64,000 nt of DNA from Branchiostoma floridae. Lineage: Eukaryota > Chordata > Leptocardii > Amphioxiformes > Branchiostomatidae. Below are positions 55,043 through 64,000 of this stretch, piece after piece (positions within the stretch are counted from its first letter, which is position 1; every line of letters begins with the position of its first letter). Both the position numbers and the translations under genes were made by a program. Under the pieces are notes generated by a model. It was given only the letters and a program-made list of their open reading frames with translations. It was not told the origin of the DNA and did no database searches. The stretch is taken from contig NW_023365777.1 in the NCBI RefSeq assembly GCF_000003815.2, positions 106,855 to 170,854 of the forward strand. Direction: 5' to 3'.

Positions 55043-58000
55043 TGATTTGTGTTACACACATATGAATATACACTGTTACATTAGAATCATTGTTAAGTCA
55101 GTCACAGGAAATGTGTGTCTTGCTTTAGGTTTGATTCCAAAAATGGTATATGTTTTTAATCTACATGTTTACTGGAGATTGAAACAAGCCAAACAATACG
55201 TCCAGTTCTCCAAGTATCCTATTACACCAGTTCCAATTTACAAGCTGGACACTGCAATATTCATGTAACTCCAGATTCACAATGAACTCCTCAACTGATT
55301 ATTTTCTTGGGGATGAATGGGGAAGTCACCCATTACTTCTTACTGCAACCTTCTAACTGAAATCTGTATACCTTTTTGTTACTGTAGGAGGACACCTGTT
55401 CCGACCCCAAATCCCAGACCAACAGGGATTCCTCCAGACAGCCCGGCTCCATCATCTCAAGGCAGACAGTAGGCAATAACCACACTGCACAGCTGACTAC
55501 AGAGATGCTGATGGAAATCTTCCTGTATCTGGATTATGAAGACTTGTTGACATGCCAACATGTGTGCAAAAGATGGCAGGTAAATAGAGTGTGTGTACTT
55601 TTCTATTTTTCTCTCATGTATCTCTCTGTGGCACCGAATGGCAGCTCGCTTCAGAGTCCAGACACTTGCGACAGTTGTTAATTGAGGTCAACTGAGTGGC
55701 GCCAAATGGCAGCTTGCTCCAGACACTTGCGACAGTTGTATTGAGGTCAACTGAGTAAAGCAGAATGGCAGCTAGCTCCAGACACTTGCGACAGTCATAT
55801 TGAGGTCACCTGAGTACTGTCAAATGGCTGCCGAATGGCAGCACTCCAGACCCTTGCGATTTAGCCCCGCCTAATTGTAAGCTCCTCGCAATTCAGCCCC
55901 TGGCTGCAAAGAGAGAGTAGTCGGCCAACACAATGACAATAACAATAACAATATCATGTACGACCCACGGCATGGTGACAGCAATCATTTATGTCAAAGA
56001 CTTGCAAATCTCCAGTTAACGGATGTATCGACACCCTTTTGTTCCAGGCGGTCCTGTGTGAAGGGTTCTTCTGGAAGTGCCTGACTTTCTTCAGCTTCAG
56101 TTTCCGAGAGGAAGACGAGGGATCGACCTCGGGGTCACTGACGGAGTGGAGAACCGCCTGGAACGACGAGCCAAACTTCTTCTTTGGCATTCAGGCTGCT
56201 GTGCCCAAGGGAGCAGTATTCACCAAGCTTCCACAGAGATGGAGAAATGGTGAGTGTGTTCAGCTATCTGTTTTAGACAATTTGGCACACTTCCATGTCT
56301 GCAGATGCCTTCTCCTTAATCGCTAATTATATTGCAGCTTTGGTCAAACTTATATTAGTGTCATTCACCGCCACTTCATCAGGACCAACTGGGCATTGAT
56401 GTACAGTCAAGTCTGTACAAGGGCTCTCCTCTGTATAAGGACCACCTAGCCATTGTGACCACTTTTTGGTGATTTTTCCTTGTTAACACATTAGAACTAA
56501 GAATTCTCTCTTACGTATCTCAGTGGCGCCAAATGGCAGTTCGCTCCAGACACTTGCGACAGTTCAAGACATAGAACAGATTTTATCAGTCCCTTCAGTG
56601 GTCGTCTTGGGTAGATTTGACTTTGCCCTCATAACAAAGACATACAAAATGTAGTCACCATCAGTTATGAATTCTATTACCATAAGTCCTACTTGTGTTA
56701 GACTTGAGCATTCTTGTTTATGACTTGTGTCAAATTCATGTGTTCCTACTGTATTCAGGCATCCTGTGCCCATCATCAGAGGACATCAAAGATGAAATTC
56801 AGGACTACCAGCACTTCTACCGAGCTGTCCACGCCCTCTCCAACATCCACTCCTCCATACAGAGACTCAACCTCTTCTACTGTGAGTTTAAAGAATGAAT
56901 AACTGATTTATCATAGTCGCCATGATAATAAGGCTGGATTGTATGTAGTTGCGTGGACTCATTCCACAGCTAACCGACATCTATCGCATCACAGTCATCC
57001 CTCAGTAAGACATCTGGAGCCGCTTTTATTCAGCCTGTCGGCCAGATTATGAGGCTGGATTGTGGTATGACTTGCAGTATTAAAATCGGTCACTGAGACT
57101 TATATGAGGGATCTTAAGTCATTGAAATATCAGTCATGACTACTAAATACAAAAGAATAATCTAAAGACCTTATACATTTTCCATAAGCTAGGTACCAGC
57201 CTCTATAGTTACCACTCTTCCCCCTGCAACCACGAATGGGAGGGCCAGTGGTAACTATGGAGGCTGGTAACCAGGCTACACTTTCAATTTATCCAAAGAG
57301 CAAAAACAAAATTTTCCCATCTGTGAAGGTAAACATGATAATCAGTGTTTGGGTTTTTTTCCAGCTGGTTCGACAGAGTTTGGGTGGAAGAACAGAGGTA
57401 GAAGTGCCATAGACACCTGCCTGTTCCCATGGCATCATGACGGACTTCCTACAGCAGAGGAGTTACTGGAAACTTTCCACATCAACCCTCTTCTCAGGGT
57501 GGGTAGATAGACTTTTCCGGAAACCCCAAACTCAACAATGTTAAGGCATAGCTAGACTTTTCCGGAAACCCCAAACTCAACAATGTTGATGTTCAGACTA
57601 TGAGCTCTCTTCACTTTTTATTCTTGTAAACAAATAGAACTGTTAGATGATAATATGTATTACTAATATTTTGACAGCATAATTTATCAGGAACCCATTT
57701 TTGTATGACTGTATTTTTCATTATAGAAAAGTTTCATTTGTGTTGACTGAGTTTCAGACTATGAACTCTCTTGAATCTTGTACGTTTTAGAACGATTAGA
57801 TGGATGATCAGTACATTGCCATATTTTTAGAATAGCATTATGCAATCTAACTCACCAGGACCCTTTTGTTTGATGACAAAGGGATTTTCCACAGCTAATA
57901 TTACATCTGTAATAGTCCACACCACAGCAGTAGTAAATGAGTTCAAGAAACAAATGATAGTGTAGTATTTGTCTTATAAGTGTACACACATATAAGTGAT

Positions 58001-58810
58001 ACTGAAAAGTTTGTGTTCTTTTACTTCAGGATTCTGTGAAGTATGAGAAGAAGAAGGGAGACTTTGGAGGATATAACCAGCTGTCTCACATCTTCAGCTC
58101 GCGCTCCTACAGTGGGGAAGTCATGATGTTCTACGACTCTGTACAGAGGCTTCTCTGCCCAAGGAATGAGTACATTCAGGTAAGATTTCAACAAGCATCT
58201 AACTTTGCAGTAAAATGTTGCCCTGAAATATAGCAATTTTTGCTCCAGACTATAAGGGTATGTACTGTACCTTCCGACTGATCAAGACAAAGTCACTGTG
58301 GTTACCTTTCTACCAAAGCACTGCGCAGCACTATTAACAGCATATGCTGTGTTGTGAGAATGTATTTTATACAAAATGTCTTTCCCTCTGCGGATTGAGT
58401 TGTCAGCCATTTTGTACTCTATATTATCGGCATTTTCGTTAGACCATTAAAAAACTTGGGAAATTTGCACAATCCCTATCAACACTGGAAATGTGACAAA
58501 ACATACAAATATATTGAAAATAAGTGAGGAATATCAATTTGAATGGATATTTTTAATTCAGAATACTTTGAGTTTGACGCTAAAATTATACAAAACGTAC
58601 CTTTAACATGGGATTAGCCAGGCCTATATTGTATGTGTGGTTTCATGGACAGTGACAAGCCTTGTAGGCCTTAACATCTGGTTCTATGTCATCCTCCAGG
58701 TGTGTGTGAATGTGAGAGACCCCACCCACATGCAGTGTCCATCCCCAGTGTTCATCCTGGCCTTCCTGTCACCAGGGTGGGTGGGCGGAGTCATGACTGG
58801 ACTCTGGTAG
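54304..58810 (+). CDS. F-box domain protein (348 aa)
   Basis: Seven exons in phase: 54304-54438, 55388-55579, 56048-56249, 56759-56881, 57365-57498, 58030-58179, 58700-58810 (stop TAG). The ATG at 54304 is the first good start after an acceptor at 54287. An upstream coding exon cannot be excluded. Residues about 80-122 form an F-box: TTEMLMEIFLYLDYEDLLTC, then HVCKRWQ, with the FWKCL closing motif across the exon junction. This links the protein to SKP1 and a cullin-1 ubiquitin ligase. A 45-residue polar N-terminus and an acidic Ser-rich spacer come before it. The 220-residue C-terminal part should be the substrate-binding module. It contains a WRTAWND segment, RLNLFY and a Trp/Gly-rich end (GWVGGVMTGLW), but no WD40, LRR or Kelch repeats. 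I do not recognise its subfamily. Confidence 0.8.
54798..55009. mobile_element. MITE family C, copy 2
   Basis: TACTGTAAATGCA and TGCATTTACAGTA ends with the same 'accgcgaac' body as 34262-34474. A (TA)n microsatellite follows directly at 55008-55040, grown from the flanking TA. It lies in F-box intron 1. Confidence 0.85.
55628..55860. repeat. About 58-bp tandem repeat, four copies
   Basis: Units contain 'aatggcagctcgct', 'ccagacacttgcgacagt' and 'attgaggtcaactgag'. They lie in F-box intron 2. A single related unit occurs at 56518-56566 in the next intron. Confidence 0.75.
56402..56630. mobile_element. MITE family E relative carrying an inserted satellite unit
   Basis: Begins 'gtacagtcaagtctgta' and ends 'gggtagatttgact', the diverged inverted ends of family E. 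Its middle holds one copy of the 55628 repeat unit (56518-56566). Confidence 0.45.
57194..57269. mobile_element. 76-bp near-palindrome
   Basis: TACCAGCCTCTATAGTTACC is mirrored on the right with one or two mismatches around a short pyrimidine-rich centre. It lies in F-box intron 4. Confidence 0.7.
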
Positions 58811-59031
58811 TCTGTCTCCTGTCATCGCTTACTAACTAGCCATCAACAGTTTAGGTTTCATAGTGAAATCCTGACCAAACCTGTACTGTAATTACTTGCC
58901 TTGGTTATTTCCATTAATTGCAATTGTTTTCTAAGAAAACTTTGATAGAAAGGCAGGATAGCTGCAGTTAAAAGGCCAATATGTATGATACCCAAAGTTG
59001 TGCAAGGAATAGTCTAGAATGGGTAGAAATA

Positions 59032-59156
59032 CAGTCAAATCTGCTCATGGGAATGAAAATAAATTATTTAGACAGATGGTCTAAGGCACCACCAAAAAGG
59101 AGTCACATTGGACAAGTGGTCCCCATGTAGAGGTGGTCAGTTGTACAGGTTTGACT
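59032..59156. mobile_element. Diverged MITE family E copy
   Basis: 'tacagtcaaatctg' at the left and 'gtacaggtttgact' at the right are inverted ends. 'gtagaggtggtc' lies inside, in the F-box 3' untranslated or downstream region. Confidence 0.55.
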
Positions 59157-59894
59157 TTCTAGTATGTTTTTCCGATCATGTCTTCTGTGGATTTTATGTT
59201 GTACATTGATCCACAATGTATATACTTTGTGCAAACAGATGATACATAATATTATGTAAAATGCATAAATCTCATATATACACAGTTAGTGGTATAACCA
59301 CACAATTCCTAGACTTTTTTTTGCCAAATGTGAAATTTTGACAGGTTGAACAATGAGTATGTGCAACTATCAAAAGAAAGTAGTCAAAGTGAAAATTGTG
59401 AATTTTTATACAGCTGTGCTTGATAATCTTTTGTGAAGTCTGGATTATGCTGCAATAATACAAGCTTAGGGAAAGCTGTCAGCTAGTACAGATTTACGTG
59501 AAAATCATGATCTTGGTGTTCCTGAATATTGTTGGACAACATTGTGGTTGTTTCCCTACAAACATACCAGTCTATAGTAAGAACACTAATGATTGGTAAT
59601 AATTGACTATTGAGTGTAATATATTTTGTTTGATCTTGATACTGTAACAAATATGAGAGTATAGAGATTCAAGACTTTGTTATATGAATTTGTTTATTTG
59701 AAACTTAAATGTAACATGAGGTGTATTTGAAACTTAATGTATACTTAATGTAACATGAGGTGTTTGACCAGTATTTGGTATTCATTTATATAGCCACAAA
59801 GTACCATACTCAATGATTGTATAACAATCTCATGAAACCATTATGACTTGACTACTAAGTAAAATGTGCTATTAAAATACCTATTGTACATCAA

Positions 59895-59900
59895 AATAAA
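59895..59900 (+). terminator. Candidate polyadenylation signal, F-box gene
   Basis: AATAAA followed by a TG-rich stretch, about 1.1 kb after the stop codon. Confidence 0.45.
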
Positions 59901-60512
59901 GATGATATTGTTATGAATTGATTATTGTCTCTCTTCTTGTGTACAATGGTCCTTTGACTACCTGTTTGCACAAACAACTAGTACTACACAAAGCTAACAG
60001 GAAGGTTTGTGTAACTTGTCCTGTATGAGAGAAATACCCATCAAGTTATGTTCCAAGACTGGTAGAACGTTAGTGCCACATGTTCCTGAAGTTGTCTAAT
60101 TTCTTTTTATAGGCAAAAGACAAAATTATAAGCAAAAGTCACTCACAACTGGCAGCTAATGCCAAAATGTGCCAAACATTTGCAAAATGGCAAACATCCT
60201 GATATCACTACATTACAAATCTGTAACTTAAATCATTGTAAACTTACATTGGTATTAATTTGGTGCCAACACTGATTTTCAATAAAGATACTTTCTATCA
60301 TAGCTGAGAATGTGACACTCTGGGCTCAGCCATTTTTTTCCTCACATGAGATCACATGCCGTACGTCACAAAGTTGCCCCAATTTCCGAGCCAAATTTGG
60401 TGTAGTCTATTGAGATACCTGTTCTTAATACCTATCATACCCTGGTACCATTACAATTAACCCCTAACAACATATAATAAACATTGGTACTGGCAAAACC
60501 ATACTCCACTTG

Positions 60513-60518
60513 TTTATT
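60513..60518 (-). terminator. Candidate polyadenylation signal, SLIRP-like gene
   Basis: AATAAA on the minus strand, about 120 bp beyond the stop codon. Confidence 0.45.
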
Positions 60519-60638
60519 TCAGTTAACATATACTAGTAGTACATCCCTGTTGGGCATAACAGTAACTACAGGAAATTCTGTTACATGTTGTATTATCTGA
60601 CATGAAGAGTTCTAACTAAGTTGATGCAGGCTTCCTTT

Positions 60639-63600
60639 CTACTGCATGGAGTTTTGGTTGGCCATCCCTCTTCTGAACTGATCCGAGTTATTCGCGTTCA
60701 CCTCTTTCCTTTGCACCACCATCTGAAAGAACAGGAATATAAATGTAGAACGAAAGAAATATTGATTTTCAAACAGTTTGAAGTTAGGTCTAGGAAAAAA
60801 AATGTTTCCGATTACCCAACCGACCCTAATAAAAACCAACCGGCCTTAGCCCTTTTTTAGGTCCATCAGTGGCAATGGATATAAAATTCTCTATTTGACA
60901 ACTGAGTGTTGAGATTTAGATTGCAAAACAAACTTGTTTCATGTTCTCTTAATATGTTTATTTGTTTGACTCAGGCCCATGGCCCATAAGAAAACAGTCA
61001 CAGTACATAGGTTAAAAGACTACACTTACAACTAATTAACTATTATTTACATAGTGTCGCCAGAATGTGCTTAAGCGAAAGCCGTCCGAGTGGACAAGCA
61101 ATCGGATGATGTCATTGTCAGACGATAGCAAGCGTATAACAAATGCATGGGTGACCTTGCGACGCCTTGCGTCAAACAATTCTTAAGAGATTAGTGCTTT
61201 GAACAGCTGGTTTTAAGAATGCATAGTAGCTTGTGCAATCTGGGCGCAATGTATATTTTTAGAATCACAATATGACATTGAAAATATCCATGTTTAAGGA
61301 CAAAACTATGTATTTGACAGCCTATTCTGAGAGAGGCAGTACAACACAAACAAAAGCAAAAGGCACTGTAAGAACCTGCTAGGCTTATTGAAGGAAGAGG
61401 GGACTAGGACCATTGCAGTCAGAAAGAAAGAAAACTACGGGAAGCTCGCGATGAACTGGATTAAGTGGAGAGAGTTGAAGAAAGACTGATTGCAGCCGCA
61501 GTGTCCAGACCACTGCAGCAGCTGAACACAGTGGACTACTGGTACAACTACCATTCACAAACAAGAATACCTTGCTTCCCTCCAGAAGGTGTGTATCCCT
61601 CCCCAAGGCATTGTTCATGCCTTCTTCTGTCCGGTACTGTACAATAGCATAATTCTTGTGGAAGCCAGTGTCTTTATTCTGGAAACAATAGTGATAAGCT
61701 CTTACTGTTAGATTATCACAGTTGAAGCTTTCTGTCTTGCAATAGTAATCTAAAAAAGATGTCATAATACTACACTATTCTAGCTTGAGGATTCAGTATT
61801 CTAAACAAAAAATGAAGGGTAGGAGGGACGCCACAGATCTGGAGCAATTTGACTTTTTACTGGAATACAGCGGAATACATATAGAAGGGCGAAATTTACC
61901 ATAACATAGTTCATTAGTTGTATCGATCGCATTGCAAGTTGCTATATTTTGGTATAATGTATATTATGACAGGCCTGGGAACAACAAATCAGTAGAAAAT
62001 GCCGGACAATGGCGGCAGGATATATACCAGGTCCTCCCAGTATTTTCTAGTTATTTTTGTTTTGTTCCCAGGGTCATATGTACATCATTTCATGTTTATC
62101 CCAAAATATTTTCCTGTGATGTTTAGTTACCAAAGCCAGTACGTCCTGTTGTATTTCAACAAATAGGCAAATAGAGGCAATAGATGCAAGTAGAGGTGTC
62201 AATTATGTGCATAACAAGCATTTGCAGTTCTGGTCTTGACTGCACTCACTTCATATACTTGAACAGGGGTGCCTAAGCATTTGCACGATCCCTATGAAAT
62301 TCGTACGAATATTATGTGATACACACGAATCACTATGCGAAAACGCACGAATATTATGAAATTCGCACGAATCACTATGCGAAATCGTACGAATTTTATG
62401 AAATTCGCACGAATCACTATGTGACACACACGAGCCTTATGTGATTTGCACGATCCTTATGCGAAATTGCGCAACCACTGGCGGGGTCACGTGACAAACG
62501 GAGCGGGATTTTCAAGATGGCGGCTTCGCCGCTTCGGCGACTGAAAATACGATGTAACACGCCGAAATGAAGCTAAACAGTAGCTCACAGGCTATCAAAT
62601 ACATCTTTGCGACGGTAAATGTCCATTCCATGCCTTGAAATATAAATATCTCGGGTAGAAACGCTCAAAATCATGCCTCCTCCCGGCCGCCGTTTTTGCA
62701 TAAGGATCGTGCAAATCACATAAGGCTCGTGTGTGTCACATAGTGATTCGTGCGAATTTCATAAAATTCGTACGATTTCGCATAGTGATTCGTGCGAATT
62801 TCATAATATTCGTGCGTTTTCGCATAGTGATTCGTGTGTATCACATAATATTCGTACGAATTTCATAGGGTTCGTGCAAATGCTTAGGCACCCCTGTTGA
62901 AGTTCATAGGCCCTGTGAGAATTTGGTCACATGCCACCGACTGCTCCCCACTGTCAACGGACAGGAACGGACTACCATGTCTGCACTCTCGGACTTGCCT
63001 TGGCTTATCTCTAAATGGTAAGCTTTTGTGCGGTTTTCACCAATATCTTCATGAGAAATTTACCAACACTTTGACACAAATCACTAGTTCTTACCATTTT
63101 GAGAACTTTATCTATGTCGTCGTAAGATTAAATTCTCACAGGAGTCTGCCATAGGACCATGCTCTTTACATTTACGGGCTTATTGAAAATTACACTGACT
63201 CACCCATGGTAATCTAACTTTCTTCACGGACCCAAATTGTGTAAAGTATTCCTTCAGTTCCTCTGTAACAAAAAATCAAATGTTTTTACTGCATATTCAC
63301 GCATGAGTAATGCAAAGACACATGGCTGTAATTTGTGTAAACCACAGATATATTTTGAGGCGTGGAAATATATCAAGAGTTATTATCATATTCATGCTGT
63401 AATGAAATTCTCATTTAGCAGCTTATGACACCAAAAAAAAAAAACACCAAAGGACTTTTGAAACCCCGTCAAAGAAAATTTTCTACTTAAAGATGGGGAG
63501 GGGGGCATGGCAACACGTGAATCTATATACCGTAATTTCATTGAAGATCACAGGTAAATCATACCATCTACATTCACAAAACTCATACAGAAGAATCAGC

Positions 63601-63710
63601 ATTAGTTGCTCTAACAGACAGAAAGGAAACCAGGCGCCCATACTTTGTCCGACGGTCCATGCGACTCTTCCAACAAAGAGCTGAAGATTTCTCGCGGTAG
63701 CGGAAGCCAT
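60639..63710 (-). CDS. SLIRP: SLIRP-like RNA-binding protein (single RRM, 105 aa)
   Basis: Four minus-strand exons in phase: 63710-63644, 63262-63204, 61678-61571, 60722-60639. The product is almost entirely one RRM. RNP2 is LFVGRV (residues 11-16), followed by a helix with LKEYFTQFGSV. RNP1 is in TGFHKNYAIVQY, and a second helix contains EEGMNNALG. The GFH phrase after the loop, the short length (109 aa in human) and the basic, Asn/Gln-rich tail match SLIRP, the mitochondrial partner of LRPPRC that stabilises mitochondrial mRNAs. The N-terminus MASATARNL is short and could act as a weak targeting sequence. Orthology rests on recognised sequence phrases only. Intron 2 (1.5 kb) carries the large inverted-repeat element at 62264. 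The promoter is shared with the gene starting at 63966. Confidence 0.85.
62264..62896. mobile_element. 633-bp element with ~200-bp terminal inverted repeats and CAGGGG ends
   Basis: CAGGGGTGCCTAAGC begins both arms. They pair almost perfectly for about 200 bp and consist of short alternating phrases such as 'cgcacgaatcactatg'. TTGAA flanks the element (62259-62263 and 62897-62901). The centre is G/C-rich without an ORF. CAGGG termini with a 5-bp duplication fit a hAT-type element. A solo arm is at 23203-23333. Confidence 0.8.
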
Positions 63711-63965
63711 GTTTCTTCAACCTTCAAAGGTCAATGCTTTCAGATCATACCACTATGCTATGGGTATATGAAATATTAGATGAAATCCAATATTGATCAA
63801 TGTATATTTTTGGCAACAATAATGTACTTTACATTTAAATCTATAAGGATAATAGTAGAAAAAATGATATTTTATCCACCGTTATAATAGATGAAGATTT
63901 TTACAAATATATTTCCACCCACATTCTCCCCGTATTTGATTTGGTTTGGTCCATCATATGAGAAA
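63711..63965. promoter_or_regulatory. Shared divergent promoter region
   Basis: Only 255 bp separate the SLIRP-like ATG (minus strand) from the ATG at 63966 (plus strand), so both genes must be driven from this A/T-rich interval or its edges. I see no convincing TATA box. The right start lies in 'aaaatggcggcg', typical of housekeeping 5' ends. Confidence 0.6.
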
Positions 63966-64000
63966 ATGGCGGCGCCGTATGGATCCGTGCAGAGAGATGA
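63966..64000 (+). CDS. Start of a divergent gene (11 codons visible)
   Basis: ATG in strong context opens a frame reading MAAPYGSVQRD to the window edge. In vertebrates SLIRP is paired head to head with ALKBH1, whose N-terminus also starts with an Ala-rich MAA..GSV phrase, so this could be ALKBH1. Eleven codons are too few to be sure. Confidence 0.35.
   Translation, partial: MAAPYGSVQRD

Overview
The window looks like nuclear DNA of an amphioxus (Branchiostoma-type cephalochordate). Genes are split into many short exons with GT-AG introns. The zinc-finger protein has the long, near-identical finger arrays seen in lancelets. Introns and spacers are packed with short inverted-repeat DNA transposons and minisatellites. 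The organism call rests on pattern recognition; no database search was possible. A 100-N assembly gap lies at 49938-50037.

Layout: (1) 201-3247, plus strand: four 3'-side exons of an M1 (aminopeptidase N-like) metallopeptidase. The gene enters from the left, carries a +1 frameshift in its second visible exon, and shows no recognisable 3' end. (2) 3250-7925: no gene seen; one large hairpin and a 1.1 kb Harbinger-like element. (3) 7932-23851, plus: a complete nine-exon group II PLP-dependent decarboxylase of 594 aa. An exon made mostly of twelve 7-residue repeats lies ahead of the catalytic fold. Its 9.3 kb seventh intron holds a 51-bp minisatellite and an SGNH-hydrolase ORF that was broken twice by nested insertions. 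(4) 24-34.7 kb: mostly gene-free, with a 47-bp minisatellite array. (5) 34.8-39.1 kb, plus: a 15-finger C2H2 protein with its open reading frame in one exon. (6) 39.3-41.1 kb: inverted arrays of a ~203-bp repeat, like a foldback element. (7) 43009-51092, minus: a complete 14-exon carboxypeptidase Q (443 aa). (8) 54304-58810, plus: a seven-exon F-box protein (348 aa). (9) 60639-63710, minus: a four-exon SLIRP-like RRM protein (105 aa). It is head to head with a gene whose first 35 coding bases end the window.

The most unusual element is a 458-bp miniature LTR retrotransposon (17449-17906). Its two 177-bp LTRs differ at one base and contain tRNA-like A and B boxes. It has a primer-binding site, a polypurine tract and a 4-bp target duplication. 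A second copy with the same layout and its own 4-bp duplication is at 49869-50248, and LTR-like relatives are at 50253-50424 and 52575-52735.

The host genes are unrelated single-copy genes (peptidases, a PLP enzyme, a ubiquitin-ligase adaptor, a mitochondrial RNA-binding protein). Nothing suggests that they form one pathway.
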